Part shown: positions 44,956 to 53,263 of the stretch, piece by piece
Layout: every line of letters starts with the position of its first letter
Position numbering within the stretch: position 1 is the first letter of the stretch
Source of the DNA: Dyella subtropica
GTDB lineage: Bacteria > Pseudomonadota > Gammaproteobacteria > Xanthomonadales > Rhodanobacteraceae
Assembly: GCF_026283965.1 (NCBI RefSeq)
Contig: NZ_JAPDPD010000002.1
Location: 186,001-250,000 of the forward strand
Reading direction: 5' to 3'
DNA: 64,000 nt
Translations under genes and position numbers: made by a program
The notes under the pieces: model-generated
The model's input: only the letters and a program-made list of their open reading frames with translations
Databases searched by the model: none
Told to the model about the DNA's origin: nothing

Positions 44956-47406
44956 ATGAGTAAGCGTAGCCTGCGCCGCAGGGCGCCCTTGCCGTACCTG
45001 TATCTGGTGGGCAGTTCACTTGCGTTGGCCTGCCAGGTCGCCCTCGCGCAAAACGCGCCGGCCGACCAGGCGCCTTCCGCCAGCAATGCCAAGCAGCTGC
45101 AGTCGGTGGTGGTTACCGGTACCCATGCGAGCAATCGCACCGAGGCCGAGTCGCTGTCACCGATCGACGTGCTGAGCCCGGCCGATCTGCAATCCAGCGG
45201 CAATACCGACATCGCCAGCGCGCTGAACCGGCTGCTGCCTTCGCTCGATTTCCCGCGCCCGGCGATCAATGACGGCAACGATGCATTGCGCCCGGCCACG
45301 CTGCGCGGCCTTTCGCCCGACCAAGTGCTAGTGCTGGTGGACGGCAAGCGCTATCACACCAGCGCGCTAGTCAACTACAACCCCTCGGTGGGCCGCGGCT
45401 CCGCGCCGGTGGATCTCAATTCGATCCCACTCGCCGCCATCGACCATATCGAAGTGCTGCGCGATGGCGCGGCTGCGCAATACGGCTCCGACGCCATCGC
45501 CGGCGTGATCAACATCGTGCTGAAGAAGGGCGGTACCGGCGGTCACGTGCTCGCCAGCGGCGGCATCATGGACAAGGGCGACGGCGCGCAGAACGGCGTG
45601 GAAAGTTCGCTGGGCGTGCCGTTCGGCAAAGACGGCTCGCTGGGCTGGGGACGCATCTCGCTGAACTACCAGAGTGCGATGAAGACCGACCGCGCTTCCT
45701 TCGGCAAGCAGGATCCGGCCAGCAACGGCGGCCCGGAATACCAGCGCTACGGCGACCCCGGCGTGAAGACGCTGCAGGCGCTGACCAATTTCGACATAAC
45801 GCTGGCGCCCAAAATCGATCTGTACGGCTATCTCAACTTGAGCCGTCGCAACGTGGATTCGAACGGCTATTACCGTACCGCCGGCTCCGCCCGCAACGTG
45901 ATGGAGATCTATCCGTACGGGTTCCTGCCGCACATCGTCAACCACACCAATGACGTGGCTGCGGTGCTTGGCGTGAAAGGTGTCACCGACGGCGGCTGGC
46001 ATTGGGACTTCTCGGGCAACTACGGCACCAACGTGCTGGACTTCGACGTGCGCAACAGCCTCAACGTAGCGCTGTATCGCACACTGGGTTACACGCCCAC
46101 CAGCTTCCACGTCGGCAAATTCGGCACGCGGCAAAACGTTTTCAATTTCGACGCCAGCAAGGAAGTGGAAGGCTGGCTGCCGAATGCGCTCAACGTCGCG
46201 TTTGGCGCGGAATACCGCAAGGACGGCTACGACATCTTCCCGGGTGAGCCCGCGTCTTATTACGGCGACCCGGCCGGTGCCTACCCGACCGGCTCGCAGG
46301 TGTATCCGGGCCTGACGCCGTCGGTCAGCGGCAAGTTCAACCGCCACAGCGAGGCGGCTTACGTCGACCTCGAGAACGACATCACCAGCAAGCTTTCCGC
46401 AGGCGTCGCCGCGCGCTACGAGCACTACAGCGATGCCGGCTCCACCCGCTCGGGCAAGGTGTCGGCGCGCTACCAGTTCACCGACACGTTCGCGCTACGC
46501 GGTACGGTTTCCAACGGGTTCCGCGCACCTTCGCTGGCGCAGCAGAACTACGAATCGGTGGTGTCGATCATCCAGAACCAGCAGCTGGTGCAGGTCGGTA
46601 CCTATCGCACGTCTTCGCCGGAAGCGCGTGCGTTGGGCGCCAAGCCGCTGACGCCGGAGAAGTCCGTCAACTACAGCATCGGCGCGGTGTGGCAGCCCAC
46701 CAATGATTTCAACGCCGTGCTCGACGTGTATCAGATCCGCATCTTGCACCAGATCCTGTACTCCGACCAGATCGACCTGATCGACAACCCGGCGCTCTTC
46801 AATTACTTCAACTCGGTGGTGCCGAATTCGCAGGTGAGCGCGGCGCAGTACTTCGCCAACGCAGCTACTACGCGCACGCGCGGCGCGGACCTGATCGCCA
46901 ACTATCGCCACGACCTCGGCGACTATGGCTCGGTGCGCTTCAACTTGGGCGCGAACTACAACCAGACGAGTGTGCTCAACGTGATTGCGTCGCCGTCGCA
47001 GCTGACCAGTCACGTACCGGGGCTGCAGCTGTTCGGCCGCGCCAGCAAGGGCATCCTCACGGCGGCGACGCCGCGCACCAAGTACATCCTTGGCGGCGAC
47101 TGGCTGTATCGCGGTTTCGATCTGCACGCCAACATGACCCGCTATGGCGCGGTCACCCGCCTGGGCGACACACCGGACGGTGATCAGCACTTCTCCGCAC
47201 GCTGGCTGCTGGACATGTCGGCCAGCTACAACTGGGATCGCTGGACCTTCACCACGGGTGTCGACAACCTGACCAATCAGTATCCGACCCGCGTTGCGCC
47301 GAATAATGCGTACGACTACTACAACGACGAAATTCCGTATTCGCCGTTGTCGCCGTTTGGCTTCAATGGGCGGTATTGGTACGCGAAGGTGGGGTATCGC
47401 TGGTAA
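44956..47406 (+). CDS. TonB-dependent outer membrane receptor
   Basis: An 816-residue outer-membrane transporter. A signal peptide ends near ...VALAQ31. A TonB-box-like VVVTG at about residues 50-54 precedes the plug domain (about 60-180, with PATLRGLSPDQVLVLVDGKR and VLRDGAAAQYGSDAIAGVIN). A 22-strand barrel fills the rest and ends in YWYAKVGYRW, with the C-terminal aromatic residue needed for assembly. The plug motifs resemble receptors for sugars, nucleobases or thiamine-type ligands in Xanthomonadales; the ligand cannot be read from sequence. The ATG at 44956 has GGGGAG 9 bases upstream. No FecI-type regulators or periplasmic binding genes are adjacent. Confidence 0.93.
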   Translation: MSKRSLRRRAPLPYLYLVGSSLALACQVALAQNAPADQAPSASNAKQLQSVVVTGTHASNRTEAESLSPIDVLSPADLQSSGNTDIASALNRLLPSLDFPRPAINDGNDALRPATLRGLSPDQVLVLVDGKRYHTSALVNYNPSVGRGSAPVDLNSIPLAAIDHIEVLRDGAAAQYGSDAIAGVINIVLKKGGTGGHVLASGGIMDKGDGAQNGVESSLGVPFGKDGSLGWGRISLNYQSAMKTDRASFGKQDPASNGGPEYQRYGDPGVKTLQALTNFDITLAPKIDLYGYLNLSRRNVDSNGYYRTAGSARNVMEIYPYGFLPHIVNHTNDVAAVLGVKGVTDGGWHWDFSGNYGTNVLDFDVRNSLNVALYRTLGYTPTSFHVGKFGTRQNVFNFDASKEVEGWLPNALNVAFGAEYRKDGYDIFPGEPASYYGDPAGAYPTGSQVYPGLTPSVSGKFNRHSEAAYVDLENDITSKLSAGVAARYEHYSDAGSTRSGKVSARYQFTDTFALRGTVSNGFRAPSLAQQNYESVVSIIQNQQLVQVGTYRTSSPEARALGAKPLTPEKSVNYSIGAVWQPTNDFNAVLDVYQIRILHQILYSDQIDLIDNPALFNYFNSVVPNSQVSAAQYFANAATTRTRGADLIANYRHDLGDYGSVRFNLGANYNQTSVLNVIASPSQLTSHVPGLQLFGRASKGILTAATPRTKYILGGDWLYRGFDLHANMTRYGAVTRLGDTPDGDQHFSARWLLDMSASYNWDRWTFTTGVDNLTNQYPTRVAPNNAYDYYNDEIPYSPLSPFGFNGRYWYAKVGYRW

Positions 47407-47433
47407 GTCGAAGGTGGGTTGTTTGCCTTTTGC

Positions 47434-47850
47434 CTCCTCTCCCCCGTGTACAAATCGGTGAACGGGGGAGAGGATTGAGGTGAGGGGCGGGTGCTCGCGA
47501 CAACCTCTCGCTGTCGTCACCCCGGCGTAGGCCGGGGTCCAGTGGCGTCGACGCTTCGATGTTCGCGGTATCGCGACCTGGCCGCTTACGCAGCGGGCGT
47601 TCCGACTCGCTGCCGCGAGCCGGGTCACTTCTCTTTGTTTGGTCAAAGAGAAGTAACCAAGAGAAAGACCACCCCTCTTCCGCGCTCTCCGGGCTTCGCC
47701 CTCCGAGTCCGTGAGGTCTGGCCGGGCTTTTCGACACGACGTCCCTGTCGTGTCGAAAAGGCATGGGCATCCGTGCCCATGCCCCTGCGGGCCTTATCGT
47801 CCAGCCCTCACCGCTGCACAGGGGCCCCCAAGATCAAAAGCAAACTCTCG
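47434..47850 (+). repeat. Composite multi-hairpin intergenic element, copy C
   Basis: It starts 28 bases after the receptor stop, in the gap before the convergent molybdenum-hydroxylase gene. The opening G-rich hairpin has a 16-base loop at 47447-47462. Further hairpins lie at 47606-47619 (TGCC loop), 47627-47654 (6-base loop), 47727-47760 (TCCC loop) and 47760-47783 (TCCG loop). This copy is the most diverged in the stems, and nearly every stem change is matched on the other arm. Confidence 0.9.
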
Positions 47851-47865
47851 CTCATCTGAGAGGTG

Positions 47866-47979
47866 GCGCGTAGGTTGGGGTGAGCGTCAGCGAACCCCAA
47901 CACTGCATGGTCGCCATATCCAAATGGGTTGGAAAAGGAGCTCCATGCCACCGCGAGATGTGCACAAGAGATAGCTCCC
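47866..47979 (+). repeat. 114-bp dispersed repeat, direct copy
   Basis: It begins GCGCGTAGGTTGGGGTGAGC and ends ...GTGCACAAGAGATAGCTCC. It can form a GTTGGGGT/ACCCCAAC stem and a GGAGCT/AGCTCC stem. An inverted, diverged copy is at 52407-52520 after the permease and toxin genes. The 599-base gap 47407-48005 is thus filled by copy C of the composite element and this repeat. Confidence 0.85.
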
Positions 47980-48005
47980 CTTCGGGGAGGGGGCGGGGCG
48001 GCTGC

Positions 48006-50321
48006 TTAAAGCAACCGCCTCAATTCCTTCATTAGCGGCAACCGTCGCACGCGCACGGCGCTGACGCGGAATACCGCATTCGCCAGCGCGGGTGCGGCGG
48101 TGGGCATGGCGAGGAAGCTGGCGCCGGCGGGGTCGCGGTCGCTGGGGACGGTGATCACCTCGACGTTGTCGGGTAGTTGGGCGAGGGTGGCTAGCGGATA
48201 GTCTTTGTAGCTGCGCTGTTGCGGCTGGCCGTCTTTGAAGGTGATGGCGAGGTTGAGTGCGCTGGAAAGTGCGTCGAGGGTGGCGCCGGCGACCTGGCCT
48301 TCGAGGCCAGTGGGGTTGATCACGCGGCCGACGTCGACGGCGCAGACGACGCGCTCGATGTTGAGTTTCTCGCCTTGCATCGACGCTTCCACGGCGTGCG
48401 CTACGTAGGTGCCGTTGATGTGCCAGCAGGCGATGCCCAGGCCGTTCACGGTGCGCAACCAGTTCTTCCACTCGATGCGGTCGGCGACGAGCTTGAGCAC
48501 GTTGATGAGGCGGCCGGTGTCGAGCGAGCCGCCGCTTTGCAGCGGGATGGTGCGTGGCTCGCCGATCAGGCGCAGGCGCGTGGTTAGCGGATCTTCTTTC
48601 AGCGCGTGCGCGATCTCGTCGACGAAGCTCTCGACGGCGAATGCGTTGCTGACATGCGGCATGCCGCGATGCGGGCCGCGCGGGATGGCGGACTGCAGGC
48701 TATACCAGTCGCTGCGGTAGTTGGGCACGAGGCCGGCGGGTAGTTGATTGGCGTCGACTTCGGAGGTCCACAGCCGGCTGTCCGGCACGTGCCGCTGCGC
48801 CAGTGCGGAGGCGCTGGCCATGCGTTGGTCCCAACTCACGATCTGGCGCTTGCGGTCCAGCGTGGCGCTGAGTTTGTGCACGCTGGACGAACGGTAATAG
48901 TCGTGGCCGAAGTCTTCTTCGCGAGTCCACAGCAGACGCACCGGCTTGTCGGCCAACTTGGCCAGCATCACCGCTTCGGCGACGAAGTCATGATCGAGGC
49001 GGCGTCCGTAGCCGCCGCCAACACGCGGCACGCGGATATCGATCTGGTCCGGCTTGAAGCCGGTCAGCCGCTGCACCACGGCCCAGGCATGCTGCGGCGC
49101 TTGCGTTGGCACCACCAGCGTGGCGCGTTCCTTGTCGACGCGCGCCAGGCAGTTCATCGGCTCGGCGGTGGCGTGGGCCAGCCAGGGTTGCACGTAGACG
49201 GCTTCGACGCGGCGTGCGGCTTTCTTGCCGGCGGCATCGACGTCGCCGTCATTGCGCACGCGTGTGCTGGGCACGGCGTTCTTGTCGTTGACCAGGTCGT
49301 TGGCCTGCTGTTCGAGCGCAGCGCTGTTCTCGCCACCGCTAGGGCCGGCCTTCCATTCCAACTTGAGCTTGGCGCGACCCTGCAGCGCCGACCAGGTGTC
49401 TTCGGCCAGTACCGCCACGGAGGGGGCCAGCACGGTGTCGCCGGGAAGCAGGCCAGGCTCGGGCTTGAGCTCGACCACTTTCACCACGCCCTTCACCGCT
49501 TCGGCGTCCGTGAAGTCCTTGCTGACCAGGCTGCCATCGGCCCAGGGGCAATGCAGCAACACCGCGACCAGGGTGTCGCCGTACGTGCTGTCGATGGCGA
49601 AGGCGGCCTGGCCGGTGACGATGGCACGTGCATCGACGTCGCCGGCCGGCTGGCCGATTAGCGTGTAGCGATCCGGCGTTTTCACTGGCACGGCGTTTTG
49701 CGGTGGCGCCACCTTGGAGGCGGCGTCGGCGAGGCTGCCATAGTCGAAGCGGCGACCGTCGGGTGCGATCACCCAGCCGGCCTGCGTGCGCAGACGGTCG
49801 GCCGGGACGCCGAGGCGGCGGGCCGCGGCCTGCATCAGCAGCCAGCGCGCGAGTGCGCCGGCTTGGCGCAGATCGTTCCAGGCCGCGGGAATGGAGTCGC
49901 CAAGGCCGCCGGTCTGGTGGCCGTAGATCCAGCGCGGCTCACCGTTGCCGTTCTCCACACCCAGCCCGAGCTGGACCACGCTCACGCGCGCCCAGTCGGC
50001 ATCGAGTTCGTCGGCGATGATGCGCGGCAACGCCGTGGCCGTGCCGGTGCCGGTATCCGGGTCGCGTGCGCCGATCAGCACGTTGCCGTCAGCGTCGATG
50101 CGCACGTACGCGCCGAGACCGTACAAGGTGTCGCCGAGCAAGGCTGGCGGCACCGGCACGTCAGTGGCTTCGGCCAGGCGTATGCCGACGATCAGCGCGC
50201 CAGCGGTACCGGCCAGCACCTGCAGGAAGCGGCGGCGCGAGGGAAGGGCGGGGCGCACGGGCCCGATGTCATTAAGCCCGATGTCATTAAGCGTGACGTT
50301 GTCGTCGTGTCGGTGGCTCAC
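48006..50321 (-). CDS. Molybdopterin-binding subunit of a periplasmic aldehyde/isoquinoline-type hydroxylase
   Basis: A 771-residue large subunit of the xanthine dehydrogenase family, IorB/aldehyde-oxidase-type branch. A twin-arginine signal (SRRRFLQVLAGTAGALIVG near residue 31) shows export in folded form. The molybdopterin-domain motifs VPRVGGGYGRRLDHD near 450 and ANAVFRVSAVRVRRLP at the C-terminus are present. These enzymes hydroxylate aldehydes or N-heterocycles with water and pass electrons to a small 2Fe-2S subunit and then a cytochrome c. The GTG at 50321 overlaps the small-subunit stop (GTGA); a frame to 50486 is antisense-like extension. No cytochrome gene is in view. Confidence 0.9.
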   Translation of the reverse strand: MSHRHDDNVTLNDIGLNDIGPVRPALPSRRRFLQVLAGTAGALIVGIRLAEATDVPVPPALLGDTLYGLGAYVRIDADGNVLIGARDPDTGTGTATALPRIIADELDADWARVSVVQLGLGVENGNGEPRWIYGHQTGGLGDSIPAAWNDLRQAGALARWLLMQAAARRLGVPADRLRTQAGWVIAPDGRRFDYGSLADAASKVAPPQNAVPVKTPDRYTLIGQPAGDVDARAIVTGQAAFAIDSTYGDTLVAVLLHCPWADGSLVSKDFTDAEAVKGVVKVVELKPEPGLLPGDTVLAPSVAVLAEDTWSALQGRAKLKLEWKAGPSGGENSAALEQQANDLVNDKNAVPSTRVRNDGDVDAAGKKAARRVEAVYVQPWLAHATAEPMNCLARVDKERATLVVPTQAPQHAWAVVQRLTGFKPDQIDIRVPRVGGGYGRRLDHDFVAEAVMLAKLADKPVRLLWTREEDFGHDYYRSSSVHKLSATLDRKRQIVSWDQRMASASALAQRHVPDSRLWTSEVDANQLPAGLVPNYRSDWYSLQSAIPRGPHRGMPHVSNAFAVESFVDEIAHALKEDPLTTRLRLIGEPRTIPLQSGGSLDTGRLINVLKLVADRIEWKNWLRTVNGLGIACWHINGTYVAHAVEASMQGEKLNIERVVCAVDVGRVINPTGLEGQVAGATLDALSSALNLAITFKDGQPQQRSYKDYPLATLAQLPDNVEVITVPSDRDPAGASFLAMPTAAPALANAVFRVSAVRVRRLPLMKELRRLL

Positions 50322-50851
50322 GCGCGGCCTCCGTCGATGGCAGCCGCTGCACGCTTGATGGCGCGACGCACACGCGTCTGGCAACCGCAGCGGCACAGGT
50401 TGGGCAGTTGTTCGATCTCGTTGTCGCCCGGGTGTGGATGGCGGTTGAGCAAGTCGAGCGAAGCGATCAGCCAGCCGGGCGTGCAATAGCCGCAGCCGAT
50501 CGCATCCTCGTCCACGAACGCCTGCTGCAGCGGATGCAGCTTGCCGTCGACGGCGGCCAGGCCTTCGACGGTCGTGACCTTTTTGCCGGAGACCTGGTGC
50601 ATGGGCAGGGTGATCGCCGACACGGCCTTGTTGTTCACCAGCACCAGGTCGGCGCCCCCCAGCCCGTGTTCGCCGCCGTACTTGGTGCCGGTCAGGCGCA
50701 GCACGTCGCGCAGATACCAGAGCAGCGGCATGTCGGCGTCACCGGTGTGGCGGAATTGCCGGCCGTTGATCTCCAGTTCGATGCCTTCACGCACCTTTTC
50801 GGGGGTGATATTGCTAGTCGGGTGGGTGGCCAGGGCCTGGGCTTGCGCCAT
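50318..50851 (-). CDS. Small (2Fe-2S) subunit of the molybdenum hydroxylase, N-terminal cluster ligands lost
   Basis: A 177-residue electron-transfer subunit of the IorA type. The C-terminal cluster motif is intact: Cys120 and Cys123 in GCGYCTPG, Cys153 and Cys155 in NLCRCG. The N-terminal plant-ferredoxin motif, normally KYGCGxGxCGAC with a fourth cysteine about 12 residues on, reads TKYGGEHGLGGADLV, so the four ligand positions are Gly60, Gly65, Asp68 and about Ile80. The surrounding fold (LRDVLRLTGTKYG, VTTVEGL) is preserved. The subunit should therefore carry one cluster instead of two, or depend on another redox partner. It overlaps the large-subunit gene by 4 bases. Confidence 0.88.
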   Translation of the reverse strand: MAQAQALATHPTSNITPEKVREGIELEINGRQFRHTGDADMPLLWYLRDVLRLTGTKYGGEHGLGGADLVLVNNKAVSAITLPMHQVSGKKVTTVEGLAAVDGKLHPLQQAFVDEDAIGCGYCTPGWLIASLDLLNRHPHPGDNEIEQLPNLCRCGCQTRVRRAIKRAAAAIDGGRA

Positions 50852-50986
50852 CGTGGAACTCTCCTTGCGTATCCGCGCATTGTGGCATTCCGGCGGCCCG
50901 CATTGGGAATGCGAAGGGCCGCCGGCGGGCGCTGCGGTTCATGCAGCGACCCACGCTGGTGCGTGAAGCTAAGGAGCTTGTTTGTC

Positions 50987-52324
50987 TTATTCGACGTGCG
51001 TCGCCGGCTGGCCGGGAAACATTCGCCGCCACGCGTAATACACCGGTACACCGGCCGCCATGATCAGCAGGCCCATGCCGGCATTGCGCGGGTTGTCCAG
51101 CATGGTCTGCACCACCACCCACGCGATCACGCCGACAAAGATCAGCGGAAGCAGGGGATAGCCCGGCACCTGGAAACTGGCCTGCGCTCCTTGCCGGCGG
51201 CGATACCAGAACAGCGTGGCCACACCCAGCGCGCAGGCCAGCCAGTCGCCGAAAGTGGCGTAATCCAGCAGCTGGCCGTAACTGCCCGAGACGGCCAGCA
51301 ACACGGCCCAGCCCGAAAGCAGCAGCAGAGCGACATTCGGCGTGCGGTGCTTCGGATGCAGCCGGGCCACGCTACGGAAGAACAGCCCGTCCTCGCCCAT
51401 CACCTGCAGCACGCGCGCGCCGGCCACCAGGGTGATGTTGCAGAAGCCCAGTGTGGAAATCGCGATGCCGACGGCGATCAGCTTGGCGCCGATCGGTCCG
51501 AACACACGGTTCATCACATCGGCGGCTGGCGTGCTGCTCGCCGCGAGGCCGTCATGGCCCAGCACGGCCAGATAGGCCACGTTGACCAGCGCATAGGCGG
51601 CGATCACCAGCAGCATGCCCAGCAACAGCGCGCGCGGCAGCGTGCGTTGCGGCTCGCGCACTTCGCCCGCCAAGTTATTGAGGTAGGTGAAGCCCGAGTA
51701 TGCGAATAGCACCGGCAGCGCCGCGCCCATGAAACCCACGTCCGCTCGCGAGGCGTCTGCCGCCAGCACCCCCGAGCTGCCCGCACCCGCGAGAAAGAGA
51801 CCGCATACCACCAGCACCGCCACCGCCAGCAGCTTGAGCAGCGTGAACAGGTTCTGCACCTGCGCGCCCACGCGCAGACCGAACAGATTGATCCCCGCCA
51901 CAAACACCAGCGCGCCCGCCGCCAGCGGCTTGATGGCTGTTGGCGGCAGGCCGAACACCGAAGAGGCGTAGCTGGCGAAAATGGTCGCCACCGCCGCGCT
52001 GGAGCCGGAATAAATCACCAACAACATGGTCCAGCCGAATAGAAAGCCCGCCAGTGAGCCGAACGCCTCGCGCAGATAGACATAGCTGCCGCCCGCATGC
52101 GGCCGCCGCGCGCCAAGTTCCGCGTAGCACAGCGCGCCGATCAACGTGAGCAAGCCGGCGCCGACCCATATCAACAACAGCGCGAGCCCCGACTCCGTGC
52201 GCTGCGCAGCGATACCGGGGTTCAAAAAGATACCGCCGCCGATGATTCCGCCGACCACGATCATCGCGGCATCCCACGGACTCAATCGCCGCACATAACC
52301 GCTGGTCGTGGGAGAGTCGCTCAT
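50987..52324 (-). CDS. APC-superfamily amino acid permease
   Basis: An inner-membrane transporter of 445 residues with 12 predicted helices. The first helix carries the APC substrate motif VVGGIIGGGIFLNPG near 22-37. The next loop, YAELGARRPHAGGSYVYLREAFG, is typical of the amino acid/polyamine/organocation family, closest in feel to the LAT/YjeH-like groups. The substrate is not readable. The C-terminal helices are intact. It lies 135 bases upstream of the hydroxylase small subunit on the same strand; no link between them is evident. Confidence 0.9.
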   Translation of the reverse strand: MSDSPTTSGYVRRLSPWDAAMIVVGGIIGGGIFLNPGIAAQRTESGLALLLIWVGAGLLTLIGALCYAELGARRPHAGGSYVYLREAFGSLAGFLFGWTMLLVIYSGSSAAVATIFASYASSVFGLPPTAIKPLAAGALVFVAGINLFGLRVGAQVQNLFTLLKLLAVAVLVVCGLFLAGAGSSGVLAADASRADVGFMGAALPVLFAYSGFTYLNNLAGEVREPQRTLPRALLLGMLLVIAAYALVNVAYLAVLGHDGLAASSTPAADVMNRVFGPIGAKLIAVGIAISTLGFCNITLVAGARVLQVMGEDGLFFRSVARLHPKHRTPNVALLLLSGWAVLLAVSGSYGQLLDYATFGDWLACALGVATLFWYRRRQGAQASFQVPGYPLLPLIFVGVIAWVVVQTMLDNPRNAGMGLLIMAAGVPVYYAWRRMFPGQPATHVE

Positions 52325-52406
52325 GGATGGTTCGCCCTATGAAAGTTGCAGGCGAGCATGGCGGCTGGGCCTGTTTGCAGCAAGTCCCTCACTCCAGCCC
52401 CATTGT

Positions 52407-52520
52407 GGAGCTGTCTCTTGTGCACATCTCGCGTCGGCAAGGAGCTCTTTTTCCGACCTATGTGGATTTTGCGACCATGCAGTGCTGGGGTTCGCTGACG
52501 CTCACTCCCAACCTACGCGC
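52407..52520 (-). repeat. 114-bp dispersed repeat, inverted copy
   Basis: This is the reverse-complement partner of 47866-47979. It shares GCGCGTAGGTTGGG, GAGCGTCAGCGAACCCC, CACTGCATGGTCGC and CGCGAGATGTGCACAAGAGA with it, and differs in the middle third. It sits between the permease start and the yoeB stop, the two copies thus bracketing the hydroxylase-permease block. Confidence 0.85.
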
Positions 52521-52787
52521 TTAGTGATCACCGTAGTGGAGCTTGCAGCTGATAATGGAGATGCACTCATCATCGAAGGCGTAGACCAGGCGATCCTTCT
52601 TGTTGATGGACCTGGACCAAAAGCCGGCTAGATCACCGCTCAACTCGTGAGGATCGCCCAATCCGTCGTTCGGAGTCCTCTGCGCGTCCTTGATGAGGGA
52701 ATTGATCTTCTTCAGGGTCTTCTTATCTTCGGCCCCATCCTGGTAATCCTTCCAGGCTTCGTCCGTGAACTTGATACTTCGTGCCAT
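52521..52787 (-). CDS. yoeB: YoeB/Txe-family mRNA interferase toxin
   Basis: An 88-residue toxin that, in E. coli, binds the ribosome and cleaves mRNA at the start of translation. Matching features are DEAWKDYQDGAEDKKTLKKI at the start, LIKDAQRTPNDGLGDPHEL, and the catalytic end GFWSRSINKKDRLVYAF with the C-terminal KLHYGDH holding His and Tyr. The ATG at 52787 shares one base with the antitoxin stop (TGATG), the normal coupling for such pairs. The nearby repeat and AT-richer codons suggest acquisition. Confidence 0.93.
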   Translation of the reverse strand: MARSIKFTDEAWKDYQDGAEDKKTLKKINSLIKDAQRTPNDGLGDPHELSGDLAGFWSRSINKKDRLVYAFDDECISIISCKLHYGDH

Positions 52788-53059
52788 CAAGTGGTCTCCT
52801 CTTCCTCCCCCTCGATCAACTCTCGTTTCTTAGCCTTGCCCGCCTTGAACTGAGCGATGGACTTGGCGAGGTGATCGCGGTTTGCTTTGTTGCTGAGCAG
52901 GTGAATGGTGTCTGCCATCGAGTTGTAGTCCGCAAGGGACATGACTACTGCGTCCTCGTGGTCGCGGCGATGGATGACCGTGATTGAGCAGTCGCTCGCT
53001 ACGGTATCCAACACATCCTTGAGGTTGTTACGGGCGTCGGAAAAGCTGACAACTCGCAT
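52787..53059 (-). CDS. yefM: YefM-family antitoxin
   Basis: A 90-residue antitoxin of the Phd/YefM family that neutralises YoeB and binds its own operator. The N-terminal DNA-binding part has MRVVSFSDARNNLKDVLDTV and VVMSLADYNSMADT, as in YefM, and the C-terminus is acidic (EGEEEETT) with KRELIEG for toxin binding. Translation begins at 53059 with AGGAGAACCC just upstream. A 30-bp palindrome lies 48-78 bases further upstream and is the likely autoregulatory operator. Confidence 0.93.
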   Translation of the reverse strand: MRVVSFSDARNNLKDVLDTVASDCSITVIHRRDHEDAVVMSLADYNSMADTIHLLSNKANRDHLAKSIAQFKAGKAKKRELIEGEEEETT

Positions 53060-53107
53060 TGGGTTCTCCTGTCTGTCTTACCTTTCTATGTGTTTCTGAT
53101 GTCTTTC

Positions 53108-53137
53108 TTAACTTGTGCAAGTTGTTGCACAAGTTAA
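53108..53137. promoter_or_regulatory. Palindromic operator candidate of yefM-yoeB
   Basis: TTAACTTGTGCAA and TTGCACAAGTTAA are perfect 13-bp arms around GTTG. The sequence is AT-rich relative to its surroundings and lies upstream of yefM on the minus strand, as expected for a conditional-cooperativity operator. It differs from the TGTACA core of the E. coli YefM site. Confidence 0.55.
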
Positions 53138-53204
53138 GTTTAGGGCATGTCCTGAGGGGCAACAAGTGTTTAGTGCAACAGCTACCGTTTAGCGCCTCAG
53201 ATGC

Positions 53205-53236
53205 AAAAAAAAGCCGGCACCCTCGCGGGTGCCGGC
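53205..53236 (-). terminator. Terminator of the sedolisin gene
   Basis: The stem GCCGGCACCC with GGGTGCCGGC and a 4-base loop is followed on the minus strand by eight T, 28 bases after the protease stop codon. Confidence 0.93.
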
Positions 53237-53263
53237 CGGTCAAAACGTCATCGCAAGGAAACT

